Notes: generated by a model from the letters alone, not told the origin. A stretch of DNA of 64,000 nucleotides from Acetobacterium sp965140355 (GCA_965140355.1 OZ223195.1:372001-436000); one strand, 5' to 3'; positions 1-8,391 are shown, counted from the stretch's first letter. Program-made: numbers and translations.

Positions 1-106
1 CCACCACGTTAACACCTTCCGCTGCCAATCCTAATGCAATCGCCCGACCAACCCCTCGGGAACCCCCGGTGATGATGGCGTTTTTTCCTTTTAGTTTCAA
101 ATCCAT
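1..106 (-). CDS. SDR-family oxidoreductase, N-terminal fragment at window edge
   Basis: Only the first 35 codons lie in the window; the gene continues beyond base 1. The translation carries the Rossmann nucleotide-binding signature of short-chain dehydrogenases (IITGGSRGVGRAIA, the TGxxxGxG motif). The ATG at 106 is preceded by a GGAG ribosome binding site at about 112-116. It lies 98 bp downstream of the FGGY kinase on the same strand, so it may be co-transcribed and could interconvert a polyol and the ketose that the kinase phosphorylates. That substrate link is inferred from position only. The SDR family is clear, but the substrate cannot be told from this fragment. Confidence 0.85.
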   Translation of the reverse strand, partial: MDLKLKGKNAIITGGSRGVGRAIALGLAAEGVNVV

Positions 107-204
107 TTTAATCTCCTATCTTCATTTTGACACCCTCATTAGCAACTTACCTTGCTGATTATTCGTTTAAGCCCTGCCTGATATCAAAGTTTCGTGAATA
201 GATC

Positions 205-1704
205 CTAATACTCGTCCCAGATTCCGTCAAGAGCATTGATGACTTTCAGGTAGCGGTGGTATTTTTTTTGATACATGGCCCGCTTATCAGGATTGGGTTT
301 TGCAGTGTAAGCAATTTCTACCATTACATCCGAGGCCTCCTTGAAACTGGCGTAAGTATTAGTAGCTACCCCGGCACAGATGGCAGCTCCCAAGGCCCCT
401 AATTCGGTACATTCGGTAACTTCAATGGGGACTTGCAGGATATCGGCAAACATCTGAACCCAAACCCGAGATTTTGCTACCCCTCCGGCAATTCGAATGC
501 TTTTTGGTACGTCGCGGTATTTCAGCAGCTTTTCAATATGATATTTATGACTAAAAACAATCCCCTCATAAACCGCCCGGAGCATATTGTCGCGATTATG
601 ATAACTGTTCAGGCCGATAAAACAAGCTTTCGCATTGATGTTGACATTACTGGCATAAAGAAACGGAAGAAATACCACGCCGCAATCTTCATCGGCCACG
701 CAGTTAACACAATGATTGGAATATTCATAAACATCCAATTCTTTTAAATCAATATCTCTTAGAATCTCAGTCAAAAACCATTCCAGGTTACTGGCAGAAG
801 TTGGGCTGCCTTCGAGGATCATCCAATATCCGGGAATCGGATAAATGGAAGTCATAAACAAGTCTTTATCGACGACTGGTTTCTTGCTGATGTATTCGTT
901 AATACTCCAAGTCCCGGCGACGACACACATTTTATCTTCATCGGTAATCCCCACAGCCATAGCTGATGCATGAATATCCATGCAGCCTCCGGCAACCGGG
1001 GTTCCTTCAACCAAACCAGTCAGCTCAGCAACTTCTTTAGTAATCGTGCCACAAACTTCTCCAGAATAACGCAATGGCGGCAGTTTATCATAAATACTTT
1101 CCAGACCCATTTCCGCTAACAGCTCCCGATCGTATTTTACGTCTCTGACATTCATCAAACTGGACCCCGACATATCGGCGATTTCACCGTAAGCTTCGCC
1201 GGTTAATCGGAAACGAATATAATCTTTGCACATAAAAATCCATTTCGTTTCTTCCAGTACTGCCGGGCGATGATCGATAAACCAGCGTAACAATGTGGTC
1301 GGTTGGCCGGCAAAAACACATTGCATGGTTTTAGGTAAAATCTTTTCGTAGGTTCCATCTTTCTGCCATTTGATAACGTATTCCCGCCCGCGGACATCAG
1401 TCGAGATCATACCATTATAGGCTTGGGTTCCATCTTCTTTTACTAAATATAAACCATTACCATGGCCGGTAGCCGCAAGACCAATAATCTCACTGCCGGT
1501 AATACCAGCTTTTTTTATCACCCCTTTTATCGCGATAACATTGGCCTGCCACATTTCTTCGATGTTGCGCTCGGTAAACCCCGGTTCGGGCTGATACATC
1601 GCCGTTTTTGAACTTGAAATGGCTACTTCATTGCCTTTCAAATCGTACAGAGCCGCTTTAATCATTGTTCCGCCGTTGTCAAGACCCAATAAATACTTCC
1701 CCAT
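205..1704 (-). CDS. FGGY-family carbohydrate kinase, L-xylulose kinase (LyxK)-like
   Basis: A 499-residue sugar kinase of the usual FGGY length, expected to phosphorylate a ketose or polyol with ATP in the cytoplasm. The N-terminus has the phosphate-binding motif LGLDNGGTMIKAALYD. Segments such as LEGSPTSASNLEWF, VVFLPFLYASN and YEGIVFSHKYH resemble E. coli L-xylulose kinase as I recall it, more than glycerol kinase or XylB. The open frame continues upstream to 1866, but that extension runs through a terminator hairpin. The ATG at 1704 has a GGAGG ribosome binding site at about 1713-1717 and is chosen as the start. A GlpP-family antiterminator gene lies directly upstream, and the leader holds an intrinsic terminator, so expression is probably controlled by antitermination. 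The exact substrate is uncertain. Confidence 0.88.
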   Translation of the reverse strand: MGKYLLGLDNGGTMIKAALYDLKGNEVAISSSKTAMYQPEPGFTERNIEEMWQANVIAIKGVIKKAGITGSEIIGLAATGHGNGLYLVKEDGTQAYNGMISTDVRGREYVIKWQKDGTYEKILPKTMQCVFAGQPTTLLRWFIDHRPAVLEETKWIFMCKDYIRFRLTGEAYGEIADMSGSSLMNVRDVKYDRELLAEMGLESIYDKLPPLRYSGEVCGTITKEVAELTGLVEGTPVAGGCMDIHASAMAVGITDEDKMCVVAGTWSINEYISKKPVVDKDLFMTSIYPIPGYWMILEGSPTSASNLEWFLTEILRDIDLKELDVYEYSNHCVNCVADEDCGVVFLPFLYASNVNINAKACFIGLNSYHNRDNMLRAVYEGIVFSHKYHIEKLLKYRDVPKSIRIAGGVAKSRVWVQMFADILQVPIEVTECTELGALGAAICAGVATNTYASFKEASDVMVEIAYTAKPNPDKRAMYQKKYHRYLKVINALDGIWDEY

Positions 1705-1802
1705 TTTGAAAACCTCCAATTTTAGTTTAAAATTTGAAACGCTTTGATCAATCACATCGACTGGCTTTATCATCCTTGAACGGATCACCGCCTCACAGGT
1801 CA

Positions 1803-1857
1803 TAAAAAAATCCTGCTTAATAAAAGTGACGAAAATCATCACTTTTATTAAGCAGGA
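1803..1857 (-). terminator. Leader terminator (candidate attenuator) before the FGGY kinase
   Basis: A perfect 19-bp inverted repeat (arms 1811-1829 and 1839-1857, 9-nt loop) is followed on the minus strand by seven T residues at 1804-1810. This is a strong intrinsic terminator for leftward transcription. It lies about 100 bp before the kinase start and only about 15 bp after the predicted transcription start, so it would stop most kinase transcripts unless relieved. It could also end transcripts from the upstream glpP-like gene. Confidence 0.85.
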
Positions 1858-1880
1858 ATCACACAATTACCATCCGGCAC

Positions 1881-1886
1881 ATTATA
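1881..1886 (-). promoter_or_regulatory. Candidate -10 element for the kinase leader
   Basis: The minus strand reads TATAAT, a perfect sigma-A -10 hexamer, between the glpP-like stop codon and the leader terminator. The -35 region 17 bp upstream is poor (TCTGTG), so the promoter may be weak or activated. A start near 1873 would put the terminator hairpin at the very 5' end of the transcript. Confidence 0.5.
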
Positions 1887-1898
1887 TTTTGTTTTATT

Positions 1899-2453
1899 TT
1901 ACCACAGAGACTTTTCGCTAACCGTCAAGCCCTTAAAACCACAAATTTTTATTTTTTCCATCATTTCCTGATCACGAATAAATCCGCCGGCCAATAACGG
2001 GATCTTGGCAACCGAAATCAGTTTTGAATAACAATCCAATGCCATTACCGCTGGCAGCAGTTCAGCTCCGTCAACCCGGGAACTCTCAATTATTTTCAAG
2101 GTGGTCTCAAAAGAACGTGAATCATGAAGAAAAAACCGTTGAAAAGTTACCAAACCGCATTGTTTTGCCATCCCCAACTTGCTACTATCGGTTGACATGA
2201 CGCCATCAACGTGATAATAATTCTTTAACAACTTCATTCCAACGTGATCTTTTCCGAAACCGCCAAGTAACTCCAGATTAATGAGGGCTTTTTTATCCTT
2301 TGCATGAACCAGTTTAACCAGATCCAGCAAATTAGCAATGTGGGCTTCGGTGAGCAAAATTACCTGAGCATCGCTTTTTAAAGCAATTTCTAAATCATTA
2401 AGCTTACGTATTGAAGGAATAACCTGAAATTCTGAAAAATCAATCCAACTCAT
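1899..2453 (-). CDS. GlpP-family antiterminator (G3P-responsive antiterminator family)
   Basis: A 184-residue protein matching the GlpP family over its full length. The family is a TIM-barrel RNA-binding antiterminator that in Bacillus responds to glycerol-3-phosphate. Visible family features include an IPSIRKLND-like start, a central LINLELLGG segment, GVMSTDSSKLGMAKQ and the phosphate-site motif LLAGGFIRDQEMM near the C-terminus. The ATG at 2453 follows a GAGGAG ribosome binding site. No glpF, glpK or glpD lies nearby. The next gene downstream is an L-xylulose-kinase-like gene whose leader contains a terminator, which suggests that leader is the target. Whether the ligand is still glycerol-3-phosphate or another sugar phosphate is unknown. 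Confidence 0.88.
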   Translation of the reverse strand: MSWIDFSEFQVIPSIRKLNDLEIALKSDAQVILLTEAHIANLLDLVKLVHAKDKKALINLELLGGFGKDHVGMKLLKNYYHVDGVMSTDSSKLGMAKQCGLVTFQRFFLHDSRSFETTLKIIESSRVDGAELLPAVMALDCYSKLISVAKIPLLAGGFIRDQEMMEKIKICGFKGLTVSEKSLW

Positions 2454-2537
2454 TTTATCTCCTCAGTGGTTAAATCATAGCACAATGCAAATAAAACCGT
2501 CAACATTTTTTTAGCTAAACCCTTTTTTATCTGTCTG

Positions 2538-3008
2538 TTAAGTTCTTAACGTTGCGGCCAGCCGATCATTATTTAGTAATAAGTCCAAGGCATCCAAGGG
2601 GCTGTTTACGACGATATCGGCCGCTAGCAAAGATTTTACGCAACACCCTTCTTTTCCAATTATGGCAATCGACAAACAACTTTCAGCAAACATTTCCCAA
2701 TCATTATTACCATTACCGATGGCAATGGTCGTTTCGCTACCAAGCTTTTTTACAAAGGCTTTTTTTTTCGCCGCAATATTATCCTTTGAAAATATTTCAA
2801 TCGTCACCGGCAGTTCACCACATTGTTCACGCACCCGGCCAAAGGTATCGGCGGTTAGAATATAAACGGCCACTCGTTCTGACAGCATCTGCAATCTTTC
2901 TTTCAAACCATCAACCAGATAACCATCCACTGCCAGCGTGCCATTATAATCAAAGATCACGTGCGCCACGGTTATCGGGTCATGACCGGGGATTTCCAAG
3001 TTTATCAT
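2538..3008 (-). CDS. HAD-superfamily phosphatase, soluble P-type-ATPase-like
   Basis: A 156-residue stand-alone HAD hydrolase. Motif I is DYNGTL (Asp20; the second aspartate of DxD is replaced by Asn22) and motif IV is GNGNNDWEMF, which resembles the GDGxND hinge of P-type ATPases. This pattern fits the small soluble HAD proteins of the P-type ATPase-like group (COG4087). Without the second Asp, the acid/base step of classical phosphatases would be altered, so substrate and activity are unclear. The start at 3008 follows a GAGGTG ribosome binding site. It is upstream of the glpP-like gene on the same strand with an 84-bp gap, so it may share a transcript and might dephosphorylate a sugar phosphate; that is inference. 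Confidence 0.75.
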   Translation of the reverse strand: MINLEIPGHDPITVAHVIFDYNGTLAVDGYLVDGLKERLQMLSERVAVYILTADTFGRVREQCGELPVTIEIFSKDNIAAKKKAFVKKLGSETTIAIGNGNNDWEMFAESCLSIAIIGKEGCCVKSLLAADIVVNSPLDALDLLLNNDRLAATLRT

Positions 3009-3141
3009 TTTTCACCTCTTCGTTTTTTAATCCATTTGTAAAAACAATTACCGTTACTGACTTTTTATACAGTCCTTTTTGAATTGCTGACACAAAACAT
3101 CGTAAGCAGTCTTTTTAAGCCTTTCTGGAGGCGTATTGACA

Positions 3142-3237
3142 ATGATTAACTGGGGTCGTCGAATTCTTGCGATGCCATACACCAAACGGGTGTATGGAGC
3201 GTCATGCAGCTACTTTTATTGGTATTTCAATTTATAA
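3142..3237 (+). CDS. Candidate small ORF, 31 codons, function unknown
   Basis: An ATG ten bases after a GGAGG motif (3127-3131) opens a 31-codon frame rich in Arg, Tyr and Trp, beginning MINWGRRILAM and ending in TAA at 3235-3237. The frame spans the 9-bp inverted repeat at 3175-3197. No family is recognised. It could be a real small protein, a mobile-element remnant or chance. Confidence 0.18.
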   Translation: MINWGRRILAMPYTKRVYGASCSYFYWYFNL

Positions 3238-3354
3238 TTCAAAACGTTAATAATGACCGATTAATGAGTAAATAATATCACAATTGTCAATAAAATAAAA
3301 GAATGAGAATAACCGATCAAAGTAGCGCTTATTTTATTTAATTATTTTAAATAT

Positions 3355-3396
3355 GTTGCATTTGCAACTGTTTTTAAAATAGTTATGCGGTATGAT
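3355..3396 (+). promoter_or_regulatory. Presumed hcp promoter with CRP/FNR-like dyad
   Basis: GTTGCA-TT-TGCAAC is a perfect 6+6 dyad at 3355-3368. A -10 like hexamer TATGAT lies at 3391-3396. If transcription starts near 3403 the dyad centre is at about -41.5, the classical class II activator position. CRP/FNR-family HcpR regulators control hcp in many anaerobes; whether this dyad is their site is inference. Confidence 0.4.
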
Positions 3397-3614
3397 TAAG
3401 CCATCAAAAGATTATTGTAATGCAATTAGTCAAACATCATTTATTAACTGAAGACGATTAATTGGCCAATTAAATTTCAAAATATGCAATTATTAACGTT
3501 TGCAATGCGTTTTATTGGGTAATTATAAAACGAAAGATTAATTTAATGAAACTGGTTATATCCCGCTCATTGTGGGTTATCAATATAATTTTAAATATCA
3601 GAAAGAGGTAAAAA

Positions 3615-5177
3615 ATGAAAGATATGTTTTGTTTTCAATGTGAGCAAACTGCCAAAGGAACTGGATGTGAGGTTCGTGGTGTCTGTGGTAAAACACCAGT
3701 TGTTGCCGGAGATCAGGATAAGTTAATTGGTGCTTGTATTGGTTTAGCCAAAGCCGTTCAAAAAACAGCTGCTACCGAAGCCACCGATGCTTGTATCAAA
3801 AAAGCTTTATTCACTACCGTTACCAATGTCAACTTTGACGATGAAAGTATCCAAACCATGATCGCTTGTGTCGATAAAATGAAAGCTGATCTTGATCCTG
3901 CCGCCCCCAATTATGAGATGGCAAAACTCTGGGATGATAATGAAGATATCCGTTCTTTAAAAACCTTAATCTTGTTAGGTGTTAAAGGGGTGGCTGCCTA
4001 TGCCCACCATGCCGCGATTCTAGGTTATAAAGATCCTGAAGTTGATGCCTTTTTCTACGAAGCATTAGTCGCCGTTGGCTCCGATTTAGGTATGGACACA
4101 CTGCTGCCATTAGTACTAAAAACAGGTGAAATTAATCTCAAATGTATGGCCCTCCTTGACAAAGCAAATACGGAAACCTACGGTACACCGGTTCCTACTG
4201 AAGTTCCTTTAACCATCGAAAAAGGCCCATTCATCATCATTACCGGTCACGACTTACATGATTTAAAACTATTGCTGGAACAAGCCGAAGGCAAGGGCAT
4301 TAATATTTATACTCATGGCGAAATGCTACCCGCTCATGCTTATCCGGAACTTAAAAAATATCCCCATTTAAAAGGAAACTTCGGCACCGCATGGCAGAAT
4401 CAGCAAAAAGAATTTGCCGCTGTACCAGCTCCGGTTCTGTTCACCACCAACTGTATCATGCCGGTAAAAGATTCTTATTTTGACCGCATTTTCACTACTG
4501 ATGTGGTTCAATACCCAGGGATGATCCATGTTGGTAAAGAAAAAGACTTTGCTCCTGTGATTGCTAAAGCACTGGAACTCGGTGGATACCCTGAAGACAA
4601 AGAAATGACCGGCATCAACGGCGGTAAAACCCTATTAACCGGATTTGGTCATGGCACTGTTTTAGGTGTCGCCGATAAAGTTATCGCCGCTGTTAAAGCC
4701 GGTGATATCAAACATTTCTTCCTGGTTGGCGGATGTGACGGTGCTAAAACGGGCCGTAACTACTACACTGAATTTGTTGAAAAAACACCAGCAGATACTG
4801 TTGTCTTAACCCTGGCCTGTGGTAAATACCGTTTCAATGACCTGGATTTGGGCACCATTGGCGGCTTGCCGCGACTGATGGATATGGGCCAATGTAATGA
4901 TGCCTACTCAGCTATTCAGGTTGCTGTTGCATTAGCCGGTGCCTTTGACTGTGATGTGAATGAATTACCACTGAGCATGGTCTTGTCCTGGTATGAACAA
5001 AAAGCGGTTTGTATCTTACTAACACTGCTTCATCTGGGCATCAAAAACATCTTATTGGGACCATCATTGCCAGCTTTTATTTCACCAAATGTATTAAACG
5101 TCCTGGTTGAAAACTACAACATCGCTCCGATCTCTACTCCAGAAGCTGACATGGCAAAATTACTGGGTCAAGCTTAA
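3615..5177 (+). CDS. hcp: Hybrid cluster protein (hydroxylamine reductase / NO-detoxifying), class I
   Basis: A 520-residue hybrid cluster protein. The N-terminal cluster motif is C6-x2-C9-x8-C18-x5-C24, the spacing of anaerobe-type (class I/III) Hcp rather than enterobacterial class II. The full length with the helical bundle fits class I. Later segments with conserved Cys and His, such as HGEMLPAHAYPEL, TTNCIMP, VGGCDGAKTGRNYY and LTLACGKYRF, supply hybrid-cluster ligands. Hcp reduces hydroxylamine in vitro and is linked to nitric oxide detoxification in vivo. An AGAGG ribosome binding site precedes the ATG. asrABC follows 230 bp downstream on the same strand with its own leader hairpin. 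No hcr reductase gene is adjacent. Confidence 0.97.
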   Translation: MKDMFCFQCEQTAKGTGCEVRGVCGKTPVVAGDQDKLIGACIGLAKAVQKTAATEATDACIKKALFTTVTNVNFDDESIQTMIACVDKMKADLDPAAPNYEMAKLWDDNEDIRSLKTLILLGVKGVAAYAHHAAILGYKDPEVDAFFYEALVAVGSDLGMDTLLPLVLKTGEINLKCMALLDKANTETYGTPVPTEVPLTIEKGPFIIITGHDLHDLKLLLEQAEGKGINIYTHGEMLPAHAYPELKKYPHLKGNFGTAWQNQQKEFAAVPAPVLFTTNCIMPVKDSYFDRIFTTDVVQYPGMIHVGKEKDFAPVIAKALELGGYPEDKEMTGINGGKTLLTGFGHGTVLGVADKVIAAVKAGDIKHFFLVGGCDGAKTGRNYYTEFVEKTPADTVVLTLACGKYRFNDLDLGTIGGLPRLMDMGQCNDAYSAIQVAVALAGAFDCDVNELPLSMVLSWYEQKAVCILLTLLHLGIKNILLGPSLPAFISPNVLNVLVENYNIAPISTPEADMAKLLGQA

Positions 5178-5310
5178 TTAACTTTAACGTGTGGTCGCTA
5201 CCATCGAGTTTTCTTGATGCTGCCGTACCGACCAATTGTTAATCTGGCTCACTGATAGTACCTATTTAATGATCGTTTAGATACTTATAAATTTTAACAT
5301 CTGTTACCTA

Positions 5311-5364
5311 AATTGAAAGTCTGTCAAAAATCCCCTTAAAAAGGATTTTTGACAGACTTCAATT
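5311..5364 (+). promoter_or_regulatory. Strong stem-loop in the hcp-asrA gap
   Basis: About 22 bp of inverted repeat (arms 5311-5333 and 5343-5364, one bulged A, 9-nt loop) sits between hcp and asrA. The following sequence has only four T residues, so it is a weak terminator at best. It could end hcp transcripts or attenuate asr. It ends about 30 nt before the asrA ribosome binding site. Confidence 0.6.
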
Positions 5365-5406
5365 TTACCGAAACATTTACTAACAAACTTAAAGGAGGAT
5401 TTGTTT

Positions 5407-6408
5407 ATGGGTTACCAAACTACACTAGCGAAAATGAATGCACTTTTTGCTGACTTATCAAAAGATTATGTCATCTATGCTCCCAAACGCTTCGTTGGCG
5501 ACGGCACCTTTGTCAATATTGATACCATCCGTTATGGTGAAATCACCGATCTTGCTGAAATTGAATTTGCCGAAAAGTCGGACTATTCGTTTAAGGAGGT
5601 TTTACTGCCGATTTCGGAAACACTGTTTTATTTTACCGAAAATGAAATGAAAGAAGCGGATGCCCCCAAAAAAGGTGCGATTGTATTTTTACGCAGCTGT
5701 GACCTCCATGGGCTCAAACGACTGGATACTATCTATCTGGAAAATGGTGAAGTCGACACTTATTACAAACGACTGCGCGATCATACCAAATTTATTCTGA
5801 TGGGCTGCGAAAACTCTTTTGAAAATTGTTTTTGTGTTTCGATGGGTACCCAAAAAAGTAACGATTATGATGCCTATATCAAGGTAGAAGGTCACACGGT
5901 CCTGGTGGACAGTCATTGGGATGTGATCGATACCGCCCTGGCCGGTGAAGTTCAATCCCTAGTGATTGCTGATTCGGTTACTACCAATGAGACGGTCGTA
6001 ACGATTCCGGAAACGGTTCCTCAAACCCTGTTTGAGTCCCCTTTCTGGGAAGACTACGGGAATCGCTGTATTGCTTGTGGACGTTGCAATTTTGTCTGTC
6101 CCACTTGTACCTGTTTCACAATGCAGGATATTTTCTACACCGATAATGGCAAAGCCGGTGAACGACGGCGGGTTTGGGCTTCCTGCCACGTCGACGGCTA
6201 CACCGACATGGCTGGCGGACATGCGTTTCGAAATGATAAAGGTCAACGGATGCGTTTTAAGGTTTTGCACAAGATCAATGATTACAAACGCCGTTTCGGT
6301 AGCCACATGTGTATCGGCTGCGGTCGCTGTGATGATGTTTGTCCTGAATATATTTCTTTTGCCAATTGTATTAATAAGCTAAATACTCTCGCAAAGGAGG
6401 AAATTTAA
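5407..6408 (+). CDS. asrA: Anaerobic sulfite reductase subunit A
   Basis: A 333-residue iron-sulfur electron-transfer subunit of the AsrABC complex, which reduces sulfite to sulfide in the cytoplasm. Two ferredoxin-type [4Fe-4S] motifs are visible near the C-terminus, CIACGRCNFVCP and CIGCGRCDDVCP. The frame also allows a TTG at 5401, but the ATG at 5407 stands 8 nt after a GGAGG ribosome binding site (5394-5398) and is preferred. asrB begins one base after its stop with its own AAAGGAGG, so asrA, asrB and asrC form one operon. Confidence 0.95.
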   Translation: MGYQTTLAKMNALFADLSKDYVIYAPKRFVGDGTFVNIDTIRYGEITDLAEIEFAEKSDYSFKEVLLPISETLFYFTENEMKEADAPKKGAIVFLRSCDLHGLKRLDTIYLENGEVDTYYKRLRDHTKFILMGCENSFENCFCVSMGTQKSNDYDAYIKVEGHTVLVDSHWDVIDTALAGEVQSLVIADSVTTNETVVTIPETVPQTLFESPFWEDYGNRCIACGRCNFVCPTCTCFTMQDIFYTDNGKAGERRRVWASCHVDGYTDMAGGHAFRNDKGQRMRFKVLHKINDYKRRFGSHMCIGCGRCDDVCPEYISFANCINKLNTLAKEEI

Positions 6409-6409
6409 T

Positions 6410-7207
6410 ATGACTGTTACCAATCCCTATATTCCTTTCCTCTCTAAAATTACCGAAGTGATCAAACATACCGAAATCGAATATACCTTCCGAATGGCCT
6501 ACCAGGGTGATGTCCTCCCGGGTCAGTTTTTTGAGGTATCGCTACCGAAATTCGGAGAAGCGCCGATTTCGGTCAGCGGTATTGGCGATGGCACGGTTGA
6601 TTTGACAATCCGTAAAGTTGGTAAGGTTACCGATGAGATCTTTGAGAATTATATCGGCGATTCGCTGTTTTTACGGGGGCCTTATGGCAACGGTTTTGAC
6701 ATGGACAACTACAAGGGCAAAGAAATTTTGTTGGTCGCTGGCGGTACCGGTTTATCACCGGTTAAAGGGATCGTCGACTATTTTTCAGCTCATCCCGAAA
6801 ACTGCCAGGGCTTTACGCTGCTAGTCGGCTTTAAATCACCCAAAGATGTCCTCTTTAAAAAGGACTTTGAGAAATGGGAAAAAAACATTAATGTCATTAT
6901 GACTGTCGATACTCCGGAAGACGGTTACTGTGGCAAATGCGGACTGGTTACCCAGTATATTCCCGAAATCCCGATTAATCATTCTGATCACGCCGTCGGC
7001 ATTGTGGTTGGACCACCAATGATGATGAAATGTACGCTCACCGAACTTTTTAATGTCGGCTTCAAGGAAGAAAATATCTGGATCTCTCAAGAACGAAAAA
7101 TGTGTTGTGGTATTGGCAAATGTGGACACTGTAAAATCGACGACACGTATATCTGTTTGGATGGTCCGGTATTTAATTATACCAAGGGAAAATTCTTAAA
7201 GGATTAA
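6410..7207 (+). CDS. asrB: Anaerobic sulfite reductase subunit B (FAD/NAD-binding, [2Fe-2S])
   Basis: A 265-residue flavoprotein of the ferredoxin-NADP reductase / dihydroorotate dehydrogenase electron-transfer type. The N-terminal FAD barrel is followed by an NAD-binding segment starting ILLVAGGTGLSPVKG, and a C-terminal Cys cluster, CCGIGKCGHC with a later CLDGP, that binds an iron-sulfur centre. It takes electrons from NADH and passes them through AsrA to AsrC. Its start at 6410 comes directly after the asrA stop, with a ribosome binding site inside the end of asrA. Confidence 0.95.
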   Translation: MTVTNPYIPFLSKITEVIKHTEIEYTFRMAYQGDVLPGQFFEVSLPKFGEAPISVSGIGDGTVDLTIRKVGKVTDEIFENYIGDSLFLRGPYGNGFDMDNYKGKEILLVAGGTGLSPVKGIVDYFSAHPENCQGFTLLVGFKSPKDVLFKKDFEKWEKNINVIMTVDTPEDGYCGKCGLVTQYIPEIPINHSDHAVGIVVGPPMMMKCTLTELFNVGFKEENIWISQERKMCCGIGKCGHCKIDDTYICLDGPVFNYTKGKFLKD

Positions 7208-7219
7208 AGGAGGAACTTC

Positions 7220-8188
7220 ATGTTAGATTTGAATACAAAAAAAATAAAGAAGAATGCCTATCGTGTTACCAAAGTGCGTGGGGAAACGGCCTCCCGAATC
7301 CGGGTTCCTGGAGGTTTATTAACTGCCGATCTGCTGCCAATGATCCAAAATATTGCCGAAACCTATGGCAATGGAAAAATCCATTTAACGACGCGTCAGG
7401 GCTTTGAGATCCCGGGTATTAAATATTCCGATATGGATGCTGTTAATGCCCTTCTCCAACCGATTATTGACAAACTCGAAATTAATCAGGAAATTCCCGG
7501 TAAAGGTTATACTGCTGCCGGTACTCGAAACATTTCGGCCTGTATTGGCAGCAATGTCTGTCCTTTTGCTACCTATAATACCACCAATTTTGCCAAAAAA
7601 ATGGAAAAGGAAATCTTTCCTAACGACCTTCATTTTAAAGTCGCTTTCACCGGCTGTGCCAATGATTGCATTAAAACCCGAATGCATGATTTCGGCATCA
7701 TTGGCATGACGGAACCGCAATACGAAAAAGAACGCTGTATGGGTTGTCAGGCCTGTGTCAAAGCCTGTCAGAAAAAATCCGTAGATGCCCTATCAGTGGA
7801 AAATTACCGGATTGTCCGCAACACTGAAAAATGCGTGGGTTGTGGCGAGTGTGTTATCAATTGCCCGACCCGAGCCTGGACCCGCAGTCCGGTAACCTAT
7901 TATCGTCTGGTCATTATGGGCCGCACCGGCAAACGCAATCCCCGACTGGCCGAAGACTTTCTGGTCTGGGCGACCGAAGATGCAATTATTAAAATCATCA
8001 AAAACACCTATACCTTTGTCAATCATTACATCAACCGAGAAGCTCCCGGTGGCAAAGAGCATATCGGCTACATCATTGACCGCACCGGCTTTGAAGAATA
8101 TAAAAAATGGGCCCTGGAAGGTGTCGAACTCGATCCCCGCACCATTGTCAAAGCACCCGTTTACTGGAGTGGCATTCATTACGACTGA
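7220..8188 (+). CDS. asrC: Anaerobic sulfite reductase subunit C (siroheme catalytic subunit)
   Basis: A 322-residue catalytic subunit that binds siroheme coupled to a [4Fe-4S] cluster. The coupled-cluster motif is visible as C-x5-C (ACIGSNVCPFA) followed about 40 residues later by C-x3-C (TGCANDCIKTR). Two extra ferredoxin motifs, CMGCQACVKACQ and CVGCGECVINCP, are inserted after it as is usual for AsrC. It starts 12 nt after asrB with an AAAGGAGGA ribosome binding site. It completes the asrABC operon. No sulfite transporter or siroheme synthesis gene is next to it. Confidence 0.95.
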   Translation: MLDLNTKKIKKNAYRVTKVRGETASRIRVPGGLLTADLLPMIQNIAETYGNGKIHLTTRQGFEIPGIKYSDMDAVNALLQPIIDKLEINQEIPGKGYTAAGTRNISACIGSNVCPFATYNTTNFAKKMEKEIFPNDLHFKVAFTGCANDCIKTRMHDFGIIGMTEPQYEKERCMGCQACVKACQKKSVDALSVENYRIVRNTEKCVGCGECVINCPTRAWTRSPVTYYRLVIMGRTGKRNPRLAEDFLVWATEDAIIKIIKNTYTFVNHYINREAPGGKEHIGYIIDRTGFEEYKKWALEGVELDPRTIVKAPVYWSGIHYD

Positions 8189-8265
8189 CCTTTATATCAA
8201 ATCAAAAACCACTGCCTCTTCCCAAAGGTAAGTTTAGAATAAACCAGTTTCAAGCATTGTTATTC

Positions 8266-8307
8266 GCATCAGAACGGACAAAGCCTTGGCCCGTCCGATT
8301 CTGATGC
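8266..8307 (+). terminator. Stem-loop after asrC
   Basis: Arms 8266-8279 and 8293-8307 pair over 14 bp with one bulge. No T-run follows on either strand, so this is a weak or factor-assisted terminator, or a transcript-stabilising stem. A second shorter inverted repeat (8332-8340 with 8373-8381) follows before the convergent ABC-F gene. Confidence 0.5.
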
Positions 8308-8391
8308 AAACAAAATTTCCCAACCGTTTTATAGCTTTCGGTTTTTACCTTTTTAAAAGCTGTTCATTATATCGAAAGCTAAATTCATTCA

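Larger units (their letters stand above)
3009..3614. other. 606-bp intergenic region between divergent HAD and hcp genes
   Basis: It contains a 9-bp inverted repeat (3175-3183 with 3189-3197, 5-nt loop), a candidate 31-codon ORF at 3142-3237, an AT-rich stretch, and the presumed hcp promoter with a dyad at 3355-3368. The rest shows no coding or RNA signal I can recognise. Confidence 0.6.

Noticed and set aside
1705..1866. N-terminal extension of the FGGY kinase frame
   Set aside because: It is read through the leader terminator hairpin and has no ribosome binding site, whereas the ATG at 1704 follows GGAGG and begins the family's conserved N-terminus.
2552..3082. 176-codon rightward ORF opposite the HAD gene
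   Set aside because: It is antisense to a gene with clear HAD motifs and its translation has no recognisable domain.
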